Positions 11,220-21,532 of a stretch of 64,000 bases of DNA are shown here, piece after piece. How positions within the stretch are numbered: the stretch's first letter is position 1; each line of letters begins with the position of its first letter. The notes beneath the pieces are model-generated. The model ran no database searches, was not told the origin of the DNA, and was given only the letters and a program-made list of their open reading frames with translations. The translations under genes were made by a program, and so were the position numbers. The DNA comes from Cordylochernes scorpioides (taxonomy: Eukaryota > Arthropoda > Arachnida > Pseudoscorpiones > Chernetidae). Where the stretch lies: positions 40,486,842 through 40,550,841 of the forward strand of contig CP092879.1 of NCBI GenBank assembly GCA_030710605.1, in the 5' to 3' direction.

Positions 11220-11640
11220 TACAAGATTTAAATAAAATATATATTTCTGGAAAAATTGCAGGGAGGAAATTGATCCATAGGAGCATAGAGCGCTTCTCCC
11301 GTCAAAATACACGTCAAACACTGACGACATCTATTGACCGTCGCCGCAAACTAGCGGCCTCGGGTCGGTGACAAAGCCACAACACCAGCTTTGGCAAATT
11401 GAGAAGCGTCCACCTAGAGACCATGGTTTCGGGCTAATGGCCCTCGTCAGTCTAGGGCGGACTTTATTCCATGAGATCCACACGGGATCTAATGGAATCT
11501 TCACAATCTACCAAAGTGGTGTTTTGCTGGCAAGGTGGCTGGGCCAAATCTATATAGATGAATATAGATGAATTTAAATAAAATATATATTTCTGAAAAA
11601 TTTGCAGGGAGGAAATTGATCCATAGAAGCGCCCTATGCT
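11220..11640. mobile_element. MITE family W, copy 2, flanked by direct repeats
   Basis: The body (CCGTCAAAATA... GACATCTATTGACCGTCGCC, GGCCTCGGGTCGGTGAC, GAGACCATGGTTTCGGGC) matches 35,880-36,120 closely. The right terminal inverted repeat has been replaced: instead the 60-bp sequence ending GGGAGGAAATTGATCCATAG that precedes the body at 11,227-11,285 is repeated directly at 11,573-11,631. The 67-codon ORF inside is not supported as a gene. Confidence 0.55.
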
Positions 11641-12299
11641 TCTATATATATTTCTGTGAAATATATGTCGAATTTTTACGTGATTCTTTATTAAATATTC
11701 AGCAACTTTTTGATTGTTAATTTTTTCTCAGGATTGATGAATCAGGAAATAACGAGATGCTGTTATTTTTACTTACGTATTTGCAAGTATATTTAGTTAA
11801 AGATTATTTACCTTTGTTTTCCTTTGGGGCCAGGGAAAGAATCATTATAAGCCAAACACTTAATAAAGGTTTGTTTTCAAAGGATATTCTATGATCTTCT
11901 CTCCAATTGGCCTTTTCATCCTGTAGAAAGAAATTGATTCTGTGATATTTTGTTGAAAAGGCTCTCTACTATATTTATCATTTATAAATATTGAAGCCAT
12001 ATTGTAATGAATTGTTGAGGGGAGAGAAATTTGTGCCTTAAATTGTCAAGGTTTCTTAAAATAGATGGATCAAATGTCTTTCAACCCGGCATTTATCTTG
12101 ATTCCTCTATTACTAAAACTACAGATTTACTTCTTTTAAAGAATAGATCAATTTGTTTCGCTGAATTCTCCGAATGGTATGAACTAGGGTTATTATGTAC
12201 TAACACCTATGTGCTAACATGAACAACTGAAAATACTATGAATAAATATAGACATAAATGATTTAGAAGTAACTAGATAATGTGAGAATAAACCATTCC
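11641..12299. other. AT-rich intergenic, no gene seen
   Basis: Nothing recognised. The 63-codon plus-strand frame at 12,031-12,222 has no family signature. Confidence 0.5.
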
Positions 12300-13222
12300 T
12301 ATATTCCTAGAAAGAGGTGCTTTAAAAGAATGAGACAAAGGCAAGATGTTGAGACATAGCAACCACGTAAATAGATAATGTAATATAGAGGGGCAAAGAG
12401 AAGAAGGAAGAAAAAATTAGATAACATCCACATGAACAGATAAATGTATGAAGCGACAAAGAGATGAAAATATGATAAATCATTCACATAATTAGAAAGA
12501 AGAATGTAGCAACAAAGATATACATGATGAGGTAATGATAGAGCATCCACGTAAATAGATAGAATAATCAAAGTTAAAAAAAACGAAGATATGACATACC
12601 ATCCACATAAATGAAAAGAAGGATGTAGAGATAGGGATATGACTTAACGTAATATATGCGGAAAAAATTAAATAATGTAGGGACAAAGATATGGAGGATG
12701 AAGGATAGTTTCTACGTAAATAGAGAGAGGGGAAAAAAATGAGGAAGAAATGAGATACCATCCGCATAAATATAGAGGGGATAAAAAGACGAAGAAGTAA
12801 GATATCATCCACGAAAATGAAGATAAAGACAAAGAGACAAAGAAGTGAGATATGACAGCCACGTAAATAGAGAGAATGACAAAGAGACTCAGAAGTGAGA
12901 CACCATCCAGGTAACAAGAGAGAGGGACAAAGAGACAAAGATGTGAGATACCATCCACGTAACTAGAGAGAGAGATAAGAAGACGAAGACATGAGACACC
13001 ATCCACGTATATAAAGATAAGGACAAAGAGACAAAGAAGTGAGATATGACAGCCACGTAAATAGAGAGAGAGGGACAAAGAGACGCAGAAGTGAGAAACC
13101 ATCCACGTAAATAGAGATAAGGACAAAGAGACGCTGAAGTGAGATACCATCCACGTAACTAGAGAGAGAGATAAGAAGACGATTCCATGAGACACCATCC
13201 ACGTAAATAGAGTCCTCCGTCC
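12300..13222. repeat. 48-bp minisatellite
   Basis: A tandem repeat whose conserved block CCATCCA(C/G)GTAA starts at 12,903, 12,951, 12,999, 13,050, 13,099, 13,147 and 13,195, i.e. every 48 bp with small slips. Earlier units back to about 12,300 are more diverged and less regular. Purine-rich fillers (GAGAGAGAG, GACAAAGAGAC) separate the blocks. Because 48 is a multiple of three, the minus strand stays open in overlapping frames (12,299-12,571; 12,492-12,938; 12,668-13,198; 12,963-13,274), giving 16-residue hydrophobic repeats of the type YVDGVS..RL. I treat these frames as products of the repeat and not as a gene. Confidence 0.75.
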
Positions 13223-13843
13223 AGGAACGACAAGAAGGTGACAGATAGCAGGATGTCAGGCAACCTTCAGCCACTAATGAGGAGCGGCTGAGAGAGCGAA
13301 GGTCTTCTATTTAAACCCGTCAACACTTCTCACACATCCTGGAACCTTATTTGGAGAACGCGACATGTTCTGATGATCATTTTCCACATTAAATAACAGA
13401 TCGCTCACAGAATTGTCTCGGCACAGCAAATTTCTATACGTTGGTAGACCTATTTCTTAGAATGGACTAGAGATTGGATGAAAAAGAGCATAGAGTAGTA
13501 GATGACATTGGTACCTATATTTGTTAGGAAGATACATGTCTTTGTACAAGACACCATTTAATCCATTCTTTATTGATTTAACAATTCTTGATAATTTGTG
13601 CATGACTTTACTCGGGTATCACGATTGTAATTTATAAGCGCAATTATGAAGGATTTAAAGAAGCATTAGTTCCCCATGAGAGACCATGGATCAAAACCTA
13701 GCTAAACGTGGTTTCTCCTACAGGTGGATTTTCATAAGAGACTTTATTTCGGTTGGAAGACGCTTTCTCACTTGACCTGACATGATAAAGTTTCTGATAA
13801 GAGACTACCTCCAGGAGAGACCAGTTTTACATATATCTATATA
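13223..13843. other. Intergenic, no gene seen
   Basis: No recognised repeat or coding feature between the minisatellite and the next MITE. Confidence 0.5.
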
Positions 13844-14515
13844 CAGTAGAACCTCCCTGTAAAGGACACCTAATTGCAGAGCCAAAGTTTCCTTTAGGGA
13901 GAGTGTCCTTTTACCAGAAAGTCACTAAATAGTAAAAATTATAATTTTGCAAATGAAAACTGTCCTTTATAGAATACTAGACGAATGACCCGGGCAACGC
14001 CCGGGTTTACACGATTAAATGTATTTTTACATATGGAAGATGGACGTAGTTCCCGGAGGTCACCCGCGAGGCTTTTTTTGGCACTTGGCACAGCTGTGTC
14101 ACCAACGCCAGGACCGCGCGCGGTGGGAACGTGAACTGGCCAACCGGCCGGCAGCCGGACGATTCTATTTTCTCAGGGGGGGGGTGGGCGGGGGCAGGGA
14201 AGTCACGTGCTCGCCGGCAGCCAATGGGCGCCCCCCGCCGTCAGACCGCTACGCGTTCTAGAGGGCGCTGCTCGTGAGCTAAGTAGAATAATTTGAATAT
14301 ATAGTTTTAATAATTGATTAATATATTTTTTAAAATAGCCTATCGTCATCCCCGTTATTTTTTACCTGTGTATAGAAATTTTGGTTTGAATTAGTGAACT
14401 ACTGCGAATTTGTATACCGGACATACCAACAGACCAACAGACAAACATACAGACATTCATTTATATATATATAGATGTCCTCTAGCGTGAGTGTTCTCTC
14501 ATGGAAGTTCTACTG
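13844..14515 (+). mobile_element. pogo-like MITE (copy 2) split by a Helitron
   Basis: Ends CAGTAGAACCTCCCTGTAAA and CATGGAAGTTCTACTG are inverted and flanked by TA on both sides. Without the 499-bp Helitron (13,977-14,475) the element is about 170 bp, the size of the uninterrupted copies at 15,537 and 21,944. The Helitron lies between the A and T of the interior, as its mechanism predicts. Confidence 0.75.
13977..14475 (-). mobile_element. Nonautonomous Helitron
   Basis: On the minus strand it begins TCTATATATATAAATGAATG, passes through TGTCTGT/TTGGT simple runs, and ends with a perfect hairpin ACCCGGGC-GTT-GCCCGGGT a few bases before CTAG. Flanking bases are A and T with no target duplication. 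The core (14,040-14,270) is strongly GC-rich compared with its surroundings and shares blocks with 43,690-43,890 (CCGCGAGGC, TCCCGGAGGTCA). The 80-codon plus-strand ORF is not recognised as a protein. No Rep-helicase is encoded. Confidence 0.75.
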
Positions 14516-15436
14516 TATGTCTCCCTCTGGTATCCTTTTTGCTAATATCATTTTTGTCGAATTTAAAATTCTGAATTGTATAATGTATTGACTTTATTAA
14601 TATATGATTGCGTTGGAACTAGTATTCAGTTTTATTCTATACATTTGAATACTTTTAAAAGTATAAAATATATGAAGGTATACGAGGTCATTTTCAGGGA
14701 GGACCTGGTTCATCAGTGATGAACTCTCTCGACGATTTCACCAGTTTATTTTCCACATAGCTTTATTGCTGCATTGAGCTGTTTATTCATATATCTTTCA
14801 TATTAAAGGAATTCTTGACAAAGGTATTCATGGAATGTATGGATATAAGGTTAGTGGATCGTAGAAATATATATAAATACCTTGAAACGTGGATTGCATC
14901 TTCGGCAAACAATTCACAAAGAGAAGTCGGGTATCAAGTTTGTAATAATGGATCTTCTTTTATACAAATACCTCGAAGTTACGTAATAGATTAAACGAAT
15001 TGATATCGTTCTTGGTAACTAGGAGATGTTAGAGCATAAAAAAGATAATAGAGTTACCACACAAATATATGTGGAAATATAAAGAAATAAACATTCCAAA
15101 AATTATTCTAAAAACGAATTTTTCGAAATCAAGCCATAGATTAATATTAGAGAATCATTTTAAATTTAGAATTTTAATTAATACATCTATATATATTTAA
15201 CTTAGCTTTAATTTTACCTATAATTTTGCTCATCAATACTGTTTGTTTTTCTTTTACTCACTATACCATGTCGTTGAATTTTAACTAACTATTTGAAGAT
15301 ATTTTGTGCTGATATTATGTAATTCACTATGGTTTGTTATAAAGCTATAACGCGCAACTTCTATCTATAAAAATAAATATGATAAGCGCAATATTTTAAA
15401 TATTTTTCAAATAAAACAACATTTCTACATTTATTA
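14516..15436. other. AT-rich intergenic with a family X fragment
   Basis: 14,690-14,760 holds a minus-strand family X hairpin region (GGTTCATCAGTGATGAAC). The rest is AT-rich with no gene. Confidence 0.45.
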
Positions 15437-15860
15437 CTGCGATGAATTAAATAGGTATTTCTACCGTCCTAAAAGCTTATGTCCATAATTTGCTTGAATA
15501 CCATAACTAAGATTCCACCATTTAGTGTTGAATATACAGTAGAACCTCCCTTTAGCGGAAACCTCTCCACAAAGGACAGTTTTCATTTGCAAAATTATCA
15601 TTTTTATAATTTAGCAACTCTTCGATAAGAAAACACCTCTCCCTAAAAGACACTTTGGCTCTGCAATTATGTGTCCTTTACAGGGAGGTTCTACTGTTTA
15701 AACAGAACAGCCCAGTACAGATCAAAGTTCTAAAAAGCAGTCTGGTGGATTAACTTGAAGAAACAACTGGATAAGATTATCACTGATGAGCCAAGCCTTA
15801 CCAAATTTTCCATCGCAATAAGGACGGCTAAAAGTCTGTTTTATTTGAAAAAATAATTTG
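15437..15860 (+). repeat. Repeat family X, copy interrupted by a pogo MITE
   Basis: Left part: GTCCTAAAAGCTTATGTCCA to GATTCCACCATTTAGTGT. Right part: CAGTACAGATCAAAGTTCTA, GCAGTCTGGTGGATTAA, CACTGATGAGCCAAGCCTT, CATCGCAATAAGGACGG. The two halves follow the order of the uninterrupted copy at 17,930-18,250, with the pogo MITE (15,537-15,696) in between. Confidence 0.55.
15537..15696 (-). mobile_element. pogo-like MITE (copy 3)
   Basis: 160 bp between CAGTAGAACCTCCCTTTAGC and AGGGAGGTTCTACTG; TA precedes it, and the right TA has become TT. Same family as 13,844 and 21,944; inserted into family X. No coding capacity. Confidence 0.7.
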
Positions 15861-17683
15861 TGTTGAATGGTTCTAATTATTGAATATGACGAATTTGGAG
15901 TAAAGGTTTACACATTTATTTTAGATTGTTTGTAACACGCGTAACTAAAACAAATTCCTCGACCGTAGGATGGTAATCGTGCAGGTAGAGTTCATGCAAA
16001 ACATTTCAAACCTGTATCATAACAAGATGAAAACTGAAAATATCTTGAGACACGAAAAAGGTGAAAAATCGAACTACAAATCAACCCATTTGGGTTAGCG
16101 TTTTGACTACAGTACAATATGTAGTATATTTTATCTACATATATAAAGAAAACTATTTAAATAAAAGACATATACAAAAGATATTTTTCTTCCTTTATAT
16201 AACCACATATAATCTTATATGCATGATAAATAAATCAGTTCCAATCTTTTACCGAAGAGAGATGTATTTAGAGATCGAAATTATTCTATGACCAAAACCA
16301 GTTGTGAGGTTAGTTGGAAAAGGATGGCCAGACACAGCGATGATGATATCATGGCGAAACCTACTCTGACATCACGGGGGTCCATCAAGGAAATAACTTG
16401 TAATAGTGATCATATATCAACAAAAATCCTTTACTAAGGACATTCGTCCCATACAGGATTCTCCCAGATAGGTAAACAGAATCTACAGAAAGTGGAGATT
16501 AAGATCGACCTTTCTTCAAGTTGAATACATCATCTGTGTTGCGCCTTTTGTCTATGCAGTTTTCAAGAATTTGTTCATAGCTAATTGTGTTTGTTTTTAC
16601 TACTTTTGTCATTATAACATATAGCGAATTGTTTTTATAACCAATCTTTTGACGGAGAATTTCTCACTCCTCTTCCAATGCCGAACAATAAAACATGTAG
16701 ATTGGAAAGTCGTGGCTAAATTCTCTATTGCACAAAGTGAAATAATATAGATAAAGTCGAATTTGGATAATTAAAAGCCCAATGGCAAAAAAAATCGAAT
16801 TATCCAAAAATTTAGTTAAAAACGGAAATTTTATTTATAGGAAATTCTAGGGACCAAGATATATATTCGATTTAAAGAGGTTCTAAATATACAACTTATA
16901 TTGTAATATAAATTATTGATAGGTCGTATAATTTCACCTTTATATATTATTTCTACGTATATGTGAAATCTGACACCAGCTTATGGCAAAATGAGCCTGA
17001 TTTATCTCCTAGCTGTAAGATATCTTCAGGATCTCTGTTCCTTGATCGAATGATATAATTGTTTATCCAGAAATCCAACGTCAGCTTAAGGAGAACAATA
17101 TTGACTTAAATAACAAGTGTGTTGTTGTTTACCCAACCTGGATTTTTGTCATTAGCGCACAAGGTCATTATAATACTTTGTATTCTTGGCTACACACAGT
17201 GTCTTGCCGATGTATTGTTTTATAACAGACACAAACATATTCGTTCATTAGACATTCAAATGAGGAAATGTTCTATTGATGACATTTCCCCAGTTGATTC
17301 AAACGTCTTATATAACACAAATACCACTTATATAATAAAACTCTTCATTTTTCTAAAATGGAATTTATTGGCTAAATTTAAACAAATTTAAACAAATTTA
17401 AACTTAAAAGAAACTTTTTACCCCTGATATTTATTTTTACTTTTTCAAACATTTAAAATGGTTCTATTCAATTTTATTTATATCTATTTGCTTTTTACTC
17501 AAACTATATTTAAAGTAAGAAGATCTAGAAGCTTGATGTTTTTTATCTGAATTTTATTCTATTTCAACACATCAAAACGTGATTTCCCGGCTAGGAATAA
17601 TTGCGTCGATTTACATTTTTAAACAGAAGTAGTTATAAAGCCTTCCCATGACTGATAAACTGTTTTAAGAAATTCTAAGCAAC
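15861..17683. other. AT-rich intergenic with one diverged pogo-type fragment
   Basis: About 16,755-16,870 resembles the pogo-type element at 38,262-38,399 in inverse orientation (shared TCGAATTTGGATAATT, GGAAATTCTAGGGACCAAGA). The plus-strand frames at 16,061-16,291 and 17,119-17,391 have no recognisable features. No gene is supported. Confidence 0.45.
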
Positions 17684-17754
17684 GCCGTGATCGTCTAGTG
17701 GTTAGGACATTGCGTTGTAGCCGCAATAACCCAGGTTCGAATCCTGGTCACGGT
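17684..17754 (+). tRNA. tRNA-His-like gene carrying anticodon GTA
   Basis: A full cloverleaf can be drawn. The acceptor GCCGTGA pairs with TCACGGT (first pair G-T). The D stem is GTCT/GGAC with loop AGTGGTTA. The anticodon stem is TTGCG/CGCAA with loop TTGTAGC. The T arm is CCAGG-TTCGAAT-CCTGG. The body is that of eukaryotic tRNA-His, including the GCCGTGATCGTCTAGTGGTTA 5-prime half, which normally has loop TTGTGGC (anticodon GTG). Here 17,717-17,719 read GTA, a tyrosine anticodon, and the last acceptor base is T in place of the usual C. Both changes are transitions. A T-run follows at 17,758. There is no intron, unlike typical eukaryotic tRNA-Tyr genes. It is either a decaying tRNA-His copy or an anticodon-shifted gene. 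Confidence 0.75.
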
Positions 17755-17819
17755 ACCTTTTTTTATTATTTGAAAATAAATACAGCCTATATGTGCTTTT
17801 TCCAACTTAAAAAAAATCG

Positions 17820-18255
17820 ACATGATAAAATATTTTTTTCATCGTAATAAGGACAGTAGAAGTTTGATTTATTTGTCAAAAGAAACATTCGCGTTTTAAT
17901 GTCTTCATTCGTTATATATAGATGGCACGTTATTGCTTTGTATTAATTTATGCCTAACTTGTTCTTATTGTGTGCGGAAGAAAATTGCTCGATGCAAATA
18001 TTTAAATGTAATTTTATTGTCCTAAAAGCTTATGTCCATAGTTTGATTAAATACCATTCTGAGATTCCACCTATCAGTGTAGCATATAAAAGCAGAATGA
18101 TCCAATACAGTATTAGAACTCTAAGAAGCGGTCTGGTAGATTAAATTGGCGAAACTGATGGGAGGGTTTACCACTGATAAGCAAAGCTCTCCCAATATTT
18201 TTTCATCGCAGTAAGAGCAGTAGAAGTTTGATTTATTTGTGAAAAGAAATATCGA
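17820..18255 (+). repeat. Repeat family X, most complete copy plus an extra tail
   Basis: 17,985-18,250 contains all family blocks in order: GCTCGATGCA, GTCCTAAAAGCTTATGTCCA, GAGATTCCACC, AGAAGCGGTCTGGTAG, TTGGCGAAACTG, the hairpin GGGAG...CTCCC, and CATCGCAGTAAGAGCAGTAG. A second tail alone lies at 17,835-17,900. No coding features; the 64-codon frame at 17,950-18,144 is a by-product. Confidence 0.55.
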
Positions 18256-18421
18256 GTCTTAATGTTTTCATTCATTAGCTATGAACATATTAGACGAGAA
18301 AAATAAAACAATAAAATACATTAGGAACCTGATCCTTCCAGGTTAGAAAGATAATCATAAATATTTTTATAAAAATGGTCAAATCTGTTAAAATTCTCTC
18401 TGTTATTTACAAATTCATATA

Positions 18422-19691
18422 CAAGGTATGTCCCATAAGTTCCCGGACTGGGTCCATAAAAAAAAAGGTAAAATTTTTCTAAAATTTTTCAACGCACCAG
18501 CGCCATCGTTTCTCCCAATTGTCGAAACAGTTTTTATAAGCCTCTTTTGGAATGCTCTTCAATGCTAACGGCGATTTTTCTATTATGTCATCCCTGGTGT
18601 CAAAATGTCTTCCTTTTAGAACTGCTTTAAGTTTGGGGAACAGGGAAAAGTCATTTGGTGCGATGTCTGGGAAATAGGGTGGTTGAAGTAGGATTTGTGT
18701 CCCGTTTTTCGCCAAAAAGCTAGTCATCAAGTACGCTGTGTGAGGGCGAGCATTGTCATGGTGTAGGATCCAGCCACCATTAGTCCATTTTTCTGGCCTT
18801 TTTTTTTCGAATCGCTTCCCTTAGACGGCGAAGAATGCCCAAATACATATCCTTGATAACTGTTTGGCCTGCAGGAAGATACTCGTGATGAAAAATGCCC
18901 CTTTTTATAAAAAAAAAAGCGACCAGCAACACCTTGTTTCTGGATTTCAATAATCTGGTTTTTTGGGTCTAAGCTCACCCTGATATCTCCTCTCGGCAGA
19001 TTGATGCTTGGTTTCAGGATCATAGCCATAGACCCATGTCTCGTAGCCTGTGATTATCTTCTCTTTCCATTCCGGATCCGTTCTTGTCATTTCCAACATG
19101 TCCTCACAGGTTGCAAGCCGACACAGTTTTTGCTCATTAGTGAGGAATCTTGGGATGAATTTTGCAGGAGTCTTTTTGATTTGGTTACGATCCTTCCAAT
19201 CGTTGTTTTAGAGATGCCTGTGTCTTGCTCTAGCTCCAGCAAAGTGGTTCGAGGATTTTCTTTTATCAAATCGGTGATTTTTTGCACATTTTCATCAGTC
19301 CTTTGAAATTTTCGGGCGTCCTTGACGAAGATCATCTTCAATGGAAATTCTGCCAGCTTTAAATCTAGAATGCCATTCAAAAACAATTGTTCTCTTTGGG
19401 GAATGCTTTATTAAGCATTTAAAAAGTTTCGGTTGCTGATATTTGAAGTTTCACACAAAATTCTATGCAAATCCTCTGCTTCAATTTTCGTCCCATCGTA
19501 AAATCGCCGCAGCGCTATGTGTAACCTTTAAATAAATTAGAATAACTTTGGGGCGCGTGCACGTACCGCCTCGATATTGGTACCACCGTGTAGCCAGATA
19601 TTTCTTCTATAATAAACAGTCAAATTCATTTACATTTTCCATTTTTTATTTTTTTATGGACCCAGTCCGGGAACTTATGGGACATACCTTG
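18422..19691 (-). mobile_element. Mariner (DD34D) transposon, complete ends, dead gene
   Basis: Terminal inverted repeats CAAGGTATGTCCCATAAG... and ...CTTATGGGACATACCTTG, continuing through GTTCCCGGACTGGGTCCATA, are essentially perfect over about 40 bp and are bounded by TA on both sides. The total length of 1270 bp is typical for mariner. The ends are far better preserved than the coding region. Confidence 0.9.
18479..19496 (-). pseudogene. Mariner transposase pseudogene
   Basis: Read on the minus strand from an ATG at 19,496. The N-terminal helix-turn-helix (RTTLLELEQDTGISKTTIG) lies in the frame 19,386-19,087, a middle part in 19,029-18,727, and the C-terminal catalytic part in 18,730-18,479. 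The last holds PDIAPNDFSLFPKLK, the hallmark around the third catalytic Asp. Counting across the frame change, 34 residues separate the second and third Asp, so the class is DD34D. Several frameshifts and stops make it non-functional. A poly-A/T slip near 18,910 is one of them. Confidence 0.85.
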
Positions 19692-19924
19692 TATATAGTC
19701 ATCTTAATTATTTATATATAATTTTCATATTGCATAGTGGAAAATTAGGAAAAACAAACTTCATGAATGACACTCTCTCTCTCTTGAGGTAACCCGGATT
19801 TCTGTCGCACACAGCAATATTTTTTTTTTTTTTTGAGTCAAGAACCAACTATGAAGGATAAACAAAAGATAAGCAATGAGGGAAGTTTACAGAGTATCAA
19901 AATATAAAAATAAAAATTATTTTT

Positions 19925-20124
19925 TTATTACTTATCCCTAGTACACGTGGTACACAGGCCATGATAATCATGGTGGGTAGAAGTAGGCGACTGCTTTTAC
20001 TGTAAGTGCACCACATGTCTACCTTTGTGAAAAGCAGTTTGACTTTGCACTTACAAATGTGCCAGAGTTTGGTTACTTGCACTCGCTGGGGAGTTGAACT
20101 TTTGCAAGAATCGGGGGTCATACA
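19925..20124 (+). repeat. Dispersed repeat V, copy 1
   Basis: Blocks GTACACGTGGTACA, GATAATCAT, GTAAGTGCACCACATGTCTA, GGTTACTTGCAC and CGCTGG recur in order at 22,197-22,390. No coding features. Class unknown. Confidence 0.55.
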
Positions 20125-21532
20125 GAGTAGCAAAAAAATAAAAATGATACTCTTTTAATAAAATAATAAATACTTTTCTACAATTTTAATATAATACAAA
20201 ATCTATTTTTTTAAGGAATTAATTATATATATATGTTATGAATAATTTGTTTGTTGTTAGATAAAGGGTTGATAAGACAAAGGATCGATAAGATAAAGGG
20301 TTGAAGGTACAGTCGTGATAAAAAAAAGATAATTATTTACCATCAAGTAGCTTTTATTTTCAATTACTTGAGGAAATATTACACATTAGTTATTTTCACA
20401 ATATATAGAATTTATAAAGTTAATTATATATTAGTGATTCAAAAGATAGATATGCTAACTACGCATATTTACAACAAAACTAACCGAAGAGGCCACTCCC
20501 CAACATATACTAAATTGTATTGGAAAGGACAAGAGATCCCTGTACAGAGAACCAAGAAGAGTTCTTGAGCTTCTTTATGAGCACGAACTCCAAGATCTTG
20601 TCTAATTTAGACTGAAAGGATAAGTAAAAAAAACAACAAAACTGAAAGTCATTCTAAAAACGATGATAACAAAAGTAGAATTATCAATGAATAAAAATAA
20701 AATATATATTATTTAGAATATAGAAATATTTGAGTTTTTAGATTATATAATATATAATATCTCTCGTTATAGCTTCCACACATATAATATATACCCATCA
20801 CGATAAGAAAAGCTATATAGCTACGAAGAAATCTTTCCATCAATTCTTCCAACATTTTCCTACCAGCCTAAGGAATAAAATATTTCCTTCAATAGATTTA
20901 CTCGCTCGTGTAAGGCCCAAATAAATATCAAAACGAATAATTTTCTGGTTCATTGTAGGAAATTAACAAGCCGAAAATATACGTAAACAAATTCTTTTTT
21001 TTTTCTTAGGTTTTTCTTAATTTATTCTTTTTTATAATACTTTTCTGGAATTTGTAAACCTCTAAACTTAATTGTTCAAAAAATGTTTTATACATATTTG
21101 CTATACAGGTATACGAGTATATATATTAAAAAATTGACTTTTATTTTTATATCCCTTTTTTGGAGTTTGAAGATATTGATTTATAAGTTTAATAAATTTT
21201 AAATAAAACTTTAAAATAGTACTAAAGATATTTAAATTTTGTAGAAACATCTTTATAAGTAAAATCATTTACGAATTCTTTAAGCGTAATGCGTTATATG
21301 TTAGCTTTGATTAATCGTATTTCAACCGCTTTTCTAATAATTAAAAATTATATTTTATGTTTTCTAAGAAAAGAAAAAGGAGAGAGTTCATATAGAGAGA
21401 GATAAATCATATAAAGAGTTATATAAGAAATAATAGGCACTCATGGATAAAACTTGAGGAAGTTTTATATTTTAATGTCGCTGGTTATCTATTTTATTTT
21501 TAAGGAGATAGAGGCAATTTTATTTACACTTG
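20125..21532. other. AT-rich intergenic, no gene seen
   Basis: 20,285-20,475 repeats the sequence at 4640-4810. The rest is very AT-rich. Short frames (for example 20,368-20,568) show no family signature. Confidence 0.5.

Noticed and set aside
12299-13274. Four overlapping minus-strand ORFs as a membrane protein gene
   Set aside because: They follow from a 48-bp tandem repeat whose period is a multiple of three; no start context, no family and overlapping frames are all equally open.
13841-14515. CRISPR-like or regulatory repeats
   Set aside because: The repeated blocks are MITE ends in inverted orientation, flanked by TA; the DNA is clearly eukaryotic.
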